A stretch of DNA of 64,000 nucleotides from Aldrovandia affinis (lineage: Eukaryota; Chordata; Actinopteri; Notacanthiformes; Halosauridae), in contig JAINUG010000037.1 of assembly GCA_029706075.1 (NCBI GenBank), positions 3,399,127-3,463,126 of the forward strand, written 5' to 3'. The position numbers and the translations under genes were made by a program. Below the pieces are notes generated by a model, which was given only the letters and a program-made list of their open reading frames with translations, did no database searches and was not told the DNA's origin. Shown here in pieces: positions 38,346 to 50,193 of this stretch. Position 1 is the first letter of the stretch, and each line of letters starts with the position of its first letter.

Positions 38346-40465
38346 CCACTGGGCCATAGGGTCCCATATAGCCAGATTTATCCATCTCATCTTTCACCTT
38401 GACAAATAAACCAGGCTTTCTTATGTGAAAAGCACGATGAACTGTCCAAGACAGTCCAATTGGCAATGCACTATCCACACCAAAACCTTTTTGTTTATTC
38501 GCTGAGCGCAGCATGAAATCATTAAAACGTCATAATTTCTATGAAAACTGACATGCAGTTGCTTCTCGTTCTTAATTTTGACTTGGTACCTGGCTATGAG
38601 AGGCAGCTAAAATGAGTGAATTAGTTTGTTGGCAGCAATCATCTTAAAGCAAGACTACCTTCATCCACAAAACTCCACAGAAACAGAAAACGTACAACTT
38701 ATACAAAGCATGAGACTACCATAATATAATCTTTATCAAGAAAGACATGCAATCTTATTAAAAAATATTTTTAAAATGTATTCATAAAACATAATTAGCA
38801 TAGGTTAATTAAAACCAGTCCTACTTTGCACATTTGGATTGCATTAATTGTGATGATCTGAATTAATCTATTGAAGGAGCAATTAATTTTCATTCAGTTT
38901 ATAAAAGGCTTTCTACTCAGCAAACAGAACATTCTGGAAACATTAGGGAATTTTCTTACAGAATTTAATTATACGGGACCTCTGACAAGCTGCATCAAGT
39001 AAAAACTGAAAATTATAGCATTAGTATAGTTACTCATTTGATCTTTTTGGGGCACAGACGCACTAAAGGATAACTTATGTGCAATGAACTGATACAATGA
39101 CAGACAGGACTGAGAGCACCATTACTCAAGAGCAAAATAAATCAATGGAATACTCTGCTAAACAATTTAGCTGAATCCAACATGACTTCACTGCAGGAGT
39201 CATGTTGGAGCTTTGATGGTATCGCTAGACAACATTCATCAGCTATTTCCCACACAGGGATGTAAACCTCAGGACACTTTGTAAAGTAAACTGCATCTAT
39301 AAAGTGTTGCTCCTGTAGTTATCATTTATTAAGTCTTGTAGCAATTACAATCATGCAGCTGTTCAACCAGATGCCAGCACACCCTGCTCAGAAGTCATTT
39401 TCCCAAATTAAATCAAACACAAATGCTCATTCTACTCCATCTGAAAAAACTGCCCATCAGCTAGAGTAAATCAGCATTCCAGAATAAACCCTTTTCAGTG
39501 ACACGGCAATTAACTAATATTTACTATCATCTAATGTGGAACGGCCAACAGATTGTTGTGGTTGAGGCCTTCAACACAAAAAATATATATCTTATGTCCT
39601 ACTATTGGTGTAATAATCAGGTTGTTTGTGCCAGTGAAACTGTTGTCCTGTTTTTGTCCGGCTGCCATGGGAGATCTGCCAATAGTGAACAGTTCAAGGT
39701 TCCAGATTTCATGATGAATCAATTCCTCTCATGCTTATTTGTGATGACGAGTATAACGGCCATGATGATGCAGAAAAAGATGGTGAAACAAGGAAGACAA
39801 GAGACACGAGGAAAACCTAGCTAACATTAGCACGCCACGCTACTCACTTTACTTCTGGTATGTGTGTATGTGTATGTGTGTTACCTTAAGAATTCCTCAC
39901 CTGCACAAATTGTTTGATTGAGGCACTCGTGAGTATGCGAATGCTTCTAGAGACATGATTGTTTTTCCCCGGATGGGAAGAGGTCTAAATGGAGGCCCAC
40001 CAGGACATTCAGGAGGCTCCTCGAGGGAGGAATGTTGATTATACAGGTGGGAAAGACCAGAGCCAGGCTAGTGTAACCGGGGATCGAAGTCCGGCTGCAG
40101 TGGGTAACCTGGGTAAGTGCCTTTAACGGTTGCGTCGTTTTTGGGTTTATGCATGGAGGCCTGCACTAGATGCTGCATATTTCCTTCTTTATGTCTGATT
40201 GTGAATACTAGTAGGAGAACTTAGTTAGTATTTTAAACAGTTTCTTTTTTTAAAACCATTTCTTGTGTGGCTTTGGAGTGTGTCTGGGACAAGAAAGGGA
40301 GTGACACCAGGTGACAGTGTCCAATCTTTGGAGGTGCTTAGCACCATGATCTAGTGGGATCTATTACCACATTACATCACAAACTGGAGAGAAAATTTCA
40401 GTCTCATAGGGCATGGTCTGGAATCCTCAATCATACATTTAAGGACCTGATATGTACCATAAAAC
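38346..40465. other. Unique AT-rich DNA with one hairpin
   Basis: No gene or transposon end seen. The hairpin at 39177-39210 is listed separately. Confidence 0.4.
39177..39210. repeat. Perfect 12-bp-arm hairpin
   Basis: TCCAACATGACT (39177-39188), a 10-bp spacer, AGTCATGTTGGA (39199-39210). Confidence 0.85.
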
Positions 40466-40479
40466 ATCTCAAATTTCAT

Positions 40480-40834
40480 CTCATCTCATCTTCAGCCGCT
40501 TATTCCTAGTTAGGGTCGCGGGGGGGCTGGAGCCTATCCCAGCATGCATTGGGGCGAGAGGCAGGAATACACCCTGGACAGGTCGCCAATCCATCGCAGG
40601 GCACTACATACACCATTCACTCACACACTCATACCTACGGGCAATTTAGACTCTCCAATTAGCCTAACGTGCATGTGTTTGGACTGTGGGAAGAAACTGG
40701 AGTACCCGGAGGAACCCACACGGACACGAGGAGAACATGCAAACTCCACACAGAAAGGCCCCCGGCCTGGATTCGAACCCGAGACCTTCTTGCTGTGAGG
40801 CGACAGTGCTATCCACTGCACCACCGTGCCGCCT
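40480..40834 (-). mobile_element. tRNA-derived SINE with perfect 14-bp target duplication
   Basis: ATCTCAAATTTCAT occurs at 40466-40479 and again at 40835-40848. On the minus strand the element starts GGCGGCACGGTGGTGCAGTG, with box A within GCAGTGGATAGCACTG and box B GGTTCGAATCC. It continues through GGAGTTTGCATGTTCTCCTC and ends near TAAGCGGCTGAAGATGAGAT. The 3' part resembles the RTE-type LINE tail common in fish, so an RTE element is the likely mobiliser (inference). The exact duplications suggest a young insertion. Confidence 0.9.
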
Positions 40835-40848
40835 ATCTCAAATTTCAT

Positions 40849-42788
40849 TTTTTCCTAATTAGTTTAACATTGTTACATTGTAACATTTTCCAAACTCCAA
40901 ACTTTTTTAAAATTAAGAATAGATTAAAGATGAATTTAAGGACATTTCAAGAACCAATTAAACTGAGGTGAATTTCAATGTCCTAGCATTGCAACAATAC
41001 ATTTTAATGGGAGTTTAATTGTTTTTCTTAACGTTTTCTTAACTAAGTATGGGTACTAATTTGTACCTATCCGTCTTCTATATTTATTTGGCTCTTATGA
41101 GTGTACAGTTGTAGTGGCCTAGTTTTTGACAAACTTTCCCAGAGCAAAAAAAGAAAATGTTGCGTGTAGGCTATTAAAAATGGGGAAAGAAAAAACTATG
41201 ACAAATTCCTCGACCAAATTTCCTGATCCCAATCAAGCCCTCCCCTAAGTATTCAGGTTTTTCTACATTCAATCATATAATCATAACTTCCCAAAACAAT
41301 TAGGAGAACATACCACAATTATCAACTAAAAAACAATCCTTCATTTGCAGCATTATCTTTACAGAACAATCAATCACTAGTATACTTCCATATTAAAACT
41401 ATCAAACTACTTAAACAAAATAAATGTATAGCTACCGTGACTTATTGTAGCAAATAACCAACTAAAAATATCTTTCAATTAATAATGCTTAACAGATTTC
41501 AGGACATTCAAGGGATTTCAGGTCAATTGCAATACGTTTCATTCTGTTGTTCAATATAGTCTCCAATATCACAAACAATACCTGTCTTTTGCCACTGATT
41601 AGGCTCATTGTAACAGTCTGTATCCTGTAATGAAATTCCAGACTTTCTGGCAGTTATTGCTAAATTCCAATTAAATTGTACTCCAAACTGTGTATCTACC
41701 CATGCATCAAAAAGGTGAAATGAATAAAAAACATAGTCAAAGTACAGGTATGCATTACAAATCAAAGCAGACCATCATCACAATAAATCAAATATGTGAC
41801 AGAAGAAATCTCCTGTCACTGGAATACTTGCAGTGAAACTAATTGCAGCGTGCCACTGTACCCATGCGATTATTCAGGGGTTCTAAATCAATATGAAGGA
41901 GGAAGCTCACTGCCAGTCACGTCACGTGAAATAATGAACGACAATCAACACAAAAACTGTTACGCCTGTGTACAATGCATACCGAGAGGGGACGAGTATG
42001 AATAATTTATGGACTGACACATATTCATTTATGCATACGTTTATCATTTTAATTCAAGCATTCATCTGTGTAACTTTTCCAGTGCCTCATCCTGAACACG
42101 GGAAGCTAATACAAAGATGAACAGTTGTAGCAGATGACAGCACATAGGATTATTGTTCTCTAGATGCCTCTTAAGTGCCATGCATATCATCTTTATCTAT
42201 GCAGTGATTCTTAAAACACATTTCCTGAAATGAAGGTATCATTTATAATCAGAAGCAAAAAGGCACGGGGAGTAGTCTGTGCTGGACCCAGTTCTTATGT
42301 GAAGGTTAAATCCCATTCAGACATCTAATTATACAGTATCTGCACTCGATGCCGAGGTTCAGAAATAACACTGTGAATGAACAGATGTTTGCATTTCCAT
42401 AGCAGCTGTCAGGGATGGGCACTCGCTGGCTTGTAGCACTGAATTACTGTAATTGAGAGGTAGTTCTGCTTGTCAAGTAAAAAAAACAAAAAAAAAACAT
42501 ATCTGTCACAAACTGCAACACTTACTGGTAGCATTTATTGATAAGGACTGAAGGGTTTTTAAGGAACTTGAAAATAATTTCAACTTTGTCATGGAGCCCT
42601 GAGCTCCACAGATTCACAGAGCCTGGCTTCACTATCAGAGCAGCTTTAAATATCTGTCCTTCAGAAGCTCGTATCTGTTCTCTTCTGTCACGCTGTGGCC
42701 TTGGCTGCAGAAATAGGTTTGAAAGTCATGAGTGATCTCCGACGCTCACAAATGCTCGGATGAGACTGTGCTTCAATTTGAATCTCAT
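40849..42788. other. Unique DNA, no gene seen
   Basis: The minus frame 41765-41523 lacks recognisable motifs and coding composition. Confidence 0.4.
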
Positions 42789-42792
42789 TTAA

Positions 42793-42973
42793 CCCATTAA
42801 GACCTGTGCTTCGATTTTGCGATTAATGAAATGCGCTGTGATTTTGAAATAGACGTGGGGGAAATGAAGTCACGTTGGTGTCGGCTTTTTTTTTTAAAGA
42901 AAACCCCAGGTTTTAAGAGGTTGTGTAGAATAATTAGGAGGCGTTTTTAGCAGGCATTTTAGGTCTGAATGGG
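42793..42973. mobile_element. 181-bp MITE flanked by TTAA
   Basis: TTAA at 42789-42792 and 42974-42977 flank inverted ends CCCATTAAGACCT and, complemented, CCCATTCAGACCT (one mismatch in 13). TTAA duplication plus CCC-starting ends fits piggyBac-derived MITEs. Kolobok also uses TTAA. No coding capacity. Confidence 0.72.
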
Positions 42974-42977
42974 TTAA

Positions 42978-44940
42978 AGCCATTGATTTTTCATGTTACA
43001 TTTTAAAAATGGTAAAACTTATTGTGTAACGTTTTTCTTTTTCAGGCAAAAAGCCCATTTGTTGAAACTGTGTTTTTAAAATCCTCCTTGAACTTTTTGC
43101 CATTTGAAAAATGTTTTTACTAAGCTACAAAATATAGGCCTAGTTTTTGCCCTTTTTCAAGGTACTGCACAGAAAAATCTAGTGCCAGACAGATATACTG
43201 TTTCACCAAACAAATCTTGCCAATAAACAGCTTTAACAGAGATTTAATATTTACTGCAGCACTGTTGGTCCTCTTGGGGCCAGTCACACCTGATAATTAT
43301 TATTTTCCCTGTTGATCAGCCTCCAGTTTGTATGCATATTTTATTACAACAGTGAGTTTGGCAACTTGTGTTTCTCTACCTTACCCTACACCTATCTATC
43401 TAGCTAGCCTATATATTGATTTTGCTGCAGGCAAGAGTTCAATTATCTGCATCTACATCAATCTACACACAGACAGACACCACACACTCACAGAAATGTA
43501 TACATATTTTATAGTGCATGAAAGCAAAGCCTGAAAGCTAAGAGTCTGTATACAGCGATAGCACAGGTGATCCTTTACAGTTGTAGACTCACCCTGACGG
43601 TCTTTAAGTACAAACAGTAAGTCTATACTATACTGTATGTGGTGTTCTCCTAGTAGAAGTAGTAGAATATGTAGATACAGATCATTGTAATATAACCAAC
43701 ACTTAAAAAATCTCATATCCTAAAAGCTGCCTTTTTAATGTGATGGAACATGATACTTATGATTTGTTTAAATATTAAATTCACTACATTATGACTGAGC
43801 ATACGCAGTTATTTTAATTTTAAAAGTGTTTTTTATGGGGTTTTTTTTTAATAAGCATTAACTAATTTAATTTCCATGCTAAGCTACATTTCAATTCAAT
43901 TATGTTGACAACATAACAACATAACTGGGTGAAAAGCCATTTCGGTTAACGAAAAGCACTCCAAAAGCTCCACAAACATTTCCAAAAGTATGCGTCAGTC
44001 ATCACAGTCTGCACAAATAGTTACAAGAGTCCACATGTTGGAGGAATCTCCTGAATGTACATTTCAGTTCAAATCACAACAGGACCTACACATATAGAAC
44101 ATGCGTATGGTCCCATGGCTCTGTGTATGGGCCAAAGTGGCTCAAATTAACAAACAACAAAGAGCTCGGCAAATGGCACAGTCCAGTCCAACCATTGCTT
44201 TGTGAACAAGGCAACAGAAAGAGGTAAATGCTGCAGCACTCAAAGGCTTCGGTAGCTGGCCATTACAATATGAGCGTTGTTACTGAAACAATGCAAGGTG
44301 ATCTATAATTTATAATTGTTCATGATGGCGTCTTTTTGTTTTTTGTTGTGCTCCTCTTTGGAGTCCTATAACAACAGCTGCTAGATCTAGAGCTGCCCAC
44401 AATATCAAGGCAAGCGAGCCAGGGACAACGCACTAGCCAGACCCACTTCAGAGCATGATTTTTGCTTTGCTGCTGAGGCCCAGGCTTTGCCATCTCACTC
44501 CAGTTTACTTTAACATGAGGAGACAAGGGACAAGATGACTCGGTGCTATTCCAAGAAACATCTGTCTTAGTCATTGATGAGCTGGCAACACAGATTCACT
44601 GTCCCCAGTCTGCCTCGGGCTGAGATAAAAATATCCGTCCATTACAAAGGAATCGGGCAAACACATCACCGGGGTCCTTGGCCTGCAAATATCTCATGCA
44701 CAGGCACAGAAAACACTGTATATATAAGTGGATTACTCCCTTTGAAAATGCATTCACAGAAATTAATTGACTATAAAAAATTGTGGCTGTGCATACCATC
44801 CATTGTGTTGCTCATTGTACTTTAAGTAAAGACCAAAAAGAGTAGGATATAAGCTGGAAATATTGCTTCACATACGGTAAATGTCTTTTTGTAAAATTAA
44901 CATAAACGGTAAATGTCTTATTGTAAAATGAGCATACATA
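42978..44940. other. Unique DNA, no gene seen
   Basis: Short overlapping frames on both strands only. Confidence 0.4.
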
Positions 44941-44942
44941 CA

Positions 44943-45498
44943 CAGTACCAGTCAAAAGTTTGAGTACACCTGCTGAAAACTAGGCTTATCTCATAATTGA
45001 CAATGTTTTACACCATATAAGTTTTTGTAAATACTTGAGAATTTAAAAAAACCCACATGTAACAATAAACAAAAGGAACCCTCCAAGCAATGTTCAAGAA
45101 AATGTTATTGAAAATTGAATCGTGGATTCTTCAAAATAGCCACCCTTTGCCGTGATAACAGCCTCACAAACACGGGCCATTCGGTTAATAGGTTTCAGCA
45201 GGAAATCACCCGAAATGTCTTCCCAGATCTCCTGCAGCAATTCCCAGAGGCACTTGTGGGTTGCTTTGCTTTGCCTCTTCTGTCCCAGTTTGTCCCATAC
45301 AAGTTGTATGGGATTGAGGTCTGGACACTGGGCAGGCCAGGTCATTAGTTTAAGTTGTCCTTCACATTCTTCCTTCACCAGATAGTTCTTGCACAATTTA
45401 AAGGTGTTTTTTGGGTCGTTATCTTGCTGGAGAATGAAGGAGTGCCCTATTAGCCATAATCCGGATGGAAGGTGTACTCAAACTTTTGACTGATACTG
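44943..45498 (-). mobile_element. Internally deleted Tc1 derivative, copy B (556 bp)
   Basis: The left end is CAGTACCAGTCAAAAGTTTG. The right end is its complement, ending ACTG before TA at 45499-45500. On the left the expected TA reads CA (44941-44942). On the minus strand it retains only the C-terminal third of a Tc1 transposase (TWPAQCPDLNPIQLVWDKLG, ending near 45094). The region from the 5' end to the catalytic core is missing. The junction and retained segment match the copy at 12672-13182, so both descend from one deleted ancestor that was amplified in trans. Confidence 0.88.
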
Positions 45499-45500
45499 TA

Positions 45501-47469
45501 CATACATTTACATACAAATATAGCAACAGTGTAGAACCAAAGCAAACAAGCTCCTTTGAAAGATAATCTTGAATTTAAAATTAAATTAAGTATCATCTTT
45601 TAGATAAGCCAGCAAGAGGACTTGCTGATTACTGCAGAACACAAGAATAAAAGGCTGATTTTAAAGTCTTGGTGTGTTCAACCAACAACTTTTCCTGGAT
45701 AACATTTACCCCCCACACACAAAAGAACCCTTGGTGCTTTATAAGAGCCATAAACTATAATGGCATTGCTTGCCACATGTAATACCATTACATTTTGAAA
45801 AATAGAAATTGCTGTTATACTGTTTTTAAATGAAATTACAACTATACTGTGAGCAGGAAAATGACTCCATAAAACTGTAATGGCCGTCATGAGGCACAAA
45901 CATGAGATCAAATCCTGAGATGAAATCGAAACATTTTGTAAAACATTGTTTTGCTTTTTCTCCAGCTTATAACATTACAGACATTTTGTAATTGTGTGCT
46001 TCTCAATGCTGTTTGTTAAAATTTCATGCACTTGAATTTTTATAAAATACCTGTAGTGGGGGTATTAATGAAAACATAATATTTGAACATGCAAAAGGAA
46101 AGGTATGGAGGTAGTCACAAGTTTGCATGATTATCAATGTGCATGGTCACCAATATCCAACCCCACCAGTTAAAAAAATCCCACAAATGCAATCCTTGGG
46201 AATTACACTGTAGTACTTCCTGTCTAAAGGTGACCCTTTGGAACCGGTGCAGTCCATGGTGCTAAATCACAAGCTTCGCTGAGCTTAGTAGCACTCCAGA
46301 GGGGCAGGCAGTATGTCAAGGTACCCTATTTTTCAAGGATTCTCCTCTGTATGGGTGCAGGAGAAGGAGAGTATAGATTCTCTAAAAAGGGACAACAGAC
46401 ACAATGGTTGCTGCTCTACTAAGAAAAGCTTCAAGGTGTGTTTCGTTAACTTCCCCCTAAAGCTTCATTCTCCAATTCTCGGTTATTCAAGAGGTCTGCT
46501 CACTTAACTGCAGGAAACTGCTAACCTGTGAAATCTTGAAAGTGTCAAGGGAGTAAATGTGAAATGATGCCATTTTAATGTCTGTGACAGGAGTGGAAAA
46601 TAGCACATGGTTTTCGACATCACTGTGAGAACACACGTTTAATGATAATTACGTTTTAAATTACTATTAAATTAATCTTTCCATTGTCAAGATAGGCAAT
46701 GCCCTTCACGAAATAAGCATGCTTTGCAATTTCTTAGACGAGGATAAATCTTAACCAGCCATTATATTCCTAGAGAACTTCTTGACAAATTAAATTAAAC
46801 AGTGAAGTCTTTTGTTTTCATCACGACTGGCATGTTGCTCCACATCAACATGCCCAAGCTTTGCATAATGGCTGCTATTTTTACACTAGTGACTGGAGAT
46901 ATATGCCAAAATATTACAACACACTTAATATGTCACGCCTGTTTGGCACCAAATTACATAATGTGGCTCACTCAACATTTGTGGTTTATAAGCAGACACT
47001 TCTGAAATATAGATATATGTATACTTCATTTCAGCATAAGGATTTTATACAGAACAGAATTGCTCATTGACGAACAACATTTTTACCCACACTGTCTTTC
47101 CCCACACACATACTGGACTACTCTGTCCATTCCTCACATAGAACACTAACAAAGGGACACAAGCTCATGCTTATAAAATCTGTTCATTAACCCACATTCA
47201 AGCATAGGACACATTCACCTGTCCTATGTTTAGCCATGAAGCATCTGCCTGACAGAGAAAAGTTAACAAAAGCAGGGAGCTGCACCTGTCTTTTTGTTCC
47301 GCTGTACCCTGGAGGTGCTTACATACTCAGGGATGTAGTTAGTCACTTTATTCTTTTAGTGCATTCTTCACAAAAGGATGACTAAAGAGGCATTTTCCAT
47401 GCAAAACAGTCTTTAGCAACTTCTTGAAAATTAATCTAGGATCCAAAATGACTCTTTTTTAAAACATTT
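45501..47469. other. Unique DNA, no gene seen
   Basis: No transposon ends, splice-supported frames or RNA-like structures recognised. Confidence 0.4.
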
Positions 47470-48264
47470 ATTTTATTTTTTGCATTCACACACAAAAATG
47501 TCTTGGCACTTGCTGGAGTTCATGATTCCCTTGACCTTAACAACAGCCCCAGGACCAGTAGATGCACAACAACCCAATGATCTACCCCCATATTTCACTG
47601 TAAGTATGACTTTCAACATAAGCTTCTTTCTTCCAACGCCAAACCCACCACTGGATTGCATGGCCAATAAACTACATTTTGGTCTGATTTGTCCATAAAA
47701 CCCAGTTCCAATCGGAGTTTCAAAGCCGTTTAGCAAACTTCAGATACTTATTTTTGTTGATTGCCCTCAATAGAGTTTTTTTTCTGTCAACCTTTCCAAC
47801 CACCCTACTGGCATGGAGGTGGTGCCTGATGGTAGACTGTGTCCCCAAGATCGAAGCAAGTTTTGTAGATCTCCAAATGTGGCCCTTGGATTTTTCTTTG
47901 CCTCCCAAACCATCTGTACATGGGGGCAAGATGCACTTGTGTCCTATACCAGTGAAACAGGAAGCCATGCGAGACCACAATACAGTTCCCCAAGACTGAG
48001 ATAAACTTAATATAGTAGAATGCTAATGCAGATTTATTCTTGTTGGATTGAATTTAAAATAGTGATTATGGGTGTGAATAATTGTGGCATAACCTTTTGT
48101 GGAAAAAAATATTGTTTGTTAAATAAAATATTTTTCTCTGAATTAGTACAAAATAACACAATTGTTTAGCATACACTATAGCTCTGTATAACCTGTATTG
48201 TTTATTTTACACAGCCTTCTTTGCTCATCTTTATCAAGGGTGTAAATCATTTTGGAGGGTACTG
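47470..48264 (-). pseudogene. Truncated Tc1-like element with part of its transposase
   Basis: The right end, complemented, reads CAGTACCCTCCAAAATGATT and is followed by TA (48265-48266). Transposase sense is minus. The N-terminal half lies around 47980-47720 in shifted frames, and 47736-47473 gives CSLLAMQSSGGFGVGRKK, VKYGGRSLGCCASTGPGAVV and IMNSSKCQDI. It aligns block for block with the 24-25 kb copy. The left side stops near 47470 with no inverted end, so the C-terminal half and the other terminus are lost. Confidence 0.82.
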
Positions 48265-48514
48265 TACCTCTGTCTACAAATACAAAATAATGTGCATGGT
48301 CTATGGTAGAAATGACTGCACTCAAGCTTGGATAGCATGATCAGAGGGGATCACAGGGATTTAAGAAGACAACTCTAATACACTGTCTGAAAGTAGGAAT
48401 GGATGTAGATAAACATTCAGTTCACTCCTTTCAAATGTTAATGAGTATTTAATTACTTGTTCACCAGAAAAGTGGAGTACACTACTTAAATCATAATGCA
48501 CTTAAAACCATATA

Positions 48515-48542
48515 TGGGGCATTCTACCGAATTAGTTCAAAG
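48515..48542 (+). repeat. Left terminal inverted repeat of the CTACCGAA element
   Basis: This 28-bp end matches the complement of 51794-51821 at 26 positions. TATA at 48511-48514 lies immediately outside it and recurs outside the right end. It contains CTACCGAA, the core of the internal motif. Confidence 0.82.
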
Positions 48543-48908
48543 TGCGGTCCCACAACAAGAAAAACTATTTAACAAAACAATTAAGTATTCAGACAGATAT
48601 TTACTAAGAATATGTTATGATCTATTTAAACCCAAGGCATAGTGAGATAGTGATAAGCTAATTTTTAAAAAACATCATTTATAGGGTACTTTCTATTGGG
48701 AAGTAGCTGTCCCAAACCCTGACCCCTAAATTTAAATGTATGTAAATAACACTTAAAAATTTTTTAGATTTTGTTCAATGGTGTAATTTCGAAGATCTTT
48801 ATGATTATGTTTAAAGAGAAGTTGAAAGATTTAGATTTATTGTGGGTTTAATATTTTAAAAAACAAACTATACTAACTAACTTTTCTAAGTTTTAACTAA
48901 GTTTTCAT

Positions 48909-48923
48909 GTCACTACCGAAACA
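48909..48923 (+). promoter_or_regulatory. GTCACTACCGAAACA motif
   Basis: Exact 15-bp motif. Other exact copies are at 49547-49561, 49562-49576, 51265-51279, 51285-51299 and, inverted, 51618-51632. Near-copies are at 49262-49276, 49095-49109 and inverted at 49607-49619. I infer a protein-binding site of the element. Confidence 0.6.
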
Positions 48924-49546
48924 CAAGAGTTTTAGTCCATTGGCTGAGCCTGGGTTTTAGCCACACCCTGCATTTTTAACCAGGCAGTGACACTGCCTCC
49001 TGTCCCTCATGGCTGCATGGTAAGTAGCTAAAGTCCCATACTTTTGAAATAAATGTGTTAAGTCTGAAAACTTCGGGAGTACACTTTAAGAATTGTCACC
49101 ACCGAACACATATTCTCTTCAATTAAGTAAACTTTTTGGGGTTTTATGCAAAATATTATGTTTTTATGTGTGTACACCTCTTCAAAGATGTGTATGCTAG
49201 CCATGTGCTTGCTAGCATTCTTTAGTTATGCTCTTGAATAAAAGTTAGCTAGAATTGTCACTTCACTACCGAAACATATGGTAAAGTTTTGGTAGTTGAT
49301 CTAATTTTCAGTAGTGACAAAATGGAATGGTAAGTAGTTAAAATCCCATCATTTTGAAATAAATCTAACAAATTCTCTAAACACATGACATTCTCTTCAA
49401 TAAAGTAAACTTTTGGGGTTTTATGCAAAATAAACTTTTGGGGTTATGCAAAATATTATTTTATGTGTGTACACCTCTTCAAAGATGTGTATGCTAGCCA
49501 TGTGCTTGCTAGCATTCTTTAGTTATGCTCAAAGTTAGCTAGAATT

Positions 49547-49576
49547 GTCACTACCGAAACAGTCACTACCGAAACA
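49547..49576 (+). promoter_or_regulatory. Two head-to-tail GTCACTACCGAAACA motifs
   Basis: Two exact copies abut with no spacer. An inverted copy (TTTCGGTAGTGAC) follows at 49607-49619, making a compact cluster in the second/third unit of the array. Confidence 0.6.
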
Positions 49577-50193
49577 TATGGTAAAGTTTTGGTAGTGGCG
49601 TGATCATTTCGGTAGTGACAAAATGGAATGGTAAGTAGTTAAATCATTTTGAAATAAATGTGTTCCAAAGTCTGAAAATCAGTGTGTAACTTTAAGAATG
49701 GAACACATATTCTCTTCAATAAAGTAAACTTTTTGGGGTTTTATGCAAAATATTATGTTTTCAAAGCTGTTTGCTAGCCATGTGCTTGCTAGCATTCTTT
49801 AGTTATGCTAGCAAAATGGAATGTTCAATCATCTATTTTCAGTGTTTCCCTTACCATTGCCTTGGAGGGACCTCCAGTCCATCCTGAAAGACCCCAAAAG
49901 CAAAGAATAGCGGACTTTTAGATCGCTAACATTTTTAGCATAAGTCAATGGAGTTTAACATAGCGGACATTTTTGACTGAGTGAGAGATGATGAAATGAA
50001 AATATTTTATGTTGCCGTAGCTAGCTACATAAGTAATGTAACCGCAGTTTAGTCTATGTCTTCTGATGTTAGTAACTATGTAGGCTAACATTAGCTATGC
50101 TATGTTTTGTGGACTAAATGGTAAACATGTAGATAATGCTGATTTCTATCTGAAATTGTAGAGTTCAGGGAGAAAGAATCACAAGACGCCAAC

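Larger units (their letters stand above)
48900..49825 (+). repeat. Three-unit tandem array (about 300-bp period) inside the CTACCGAA element
   Basis: Three imperfect copies follow each other. The landmark GGTAAGTAG recurs near 49019, 49329 and 49630, the landmark GAAATAAAT follows it each time, and the landmark GCTAGCCATGTGCTTGCTAG recurs near 49195, 49492 and 49775. Copies contain one or two GTCACTACCGAAACA motifs or degenerate forms. The second copy has an internal duplication of AAACTTTTGGGG and the third is shortened. The array lies between the left end and the protein-coding part, so it could be a regulatory or transposase-binding region. Each unit also carries a splice-donor-like ATGGTAAGTAG. 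Confidence 0.8.

Noticed and set aside
48900..49825. CRISPR-like array
   Set aside because: The repeats are long, imperfect 300-bp tandem units in a vertebrate transposon, without short regular spacers.
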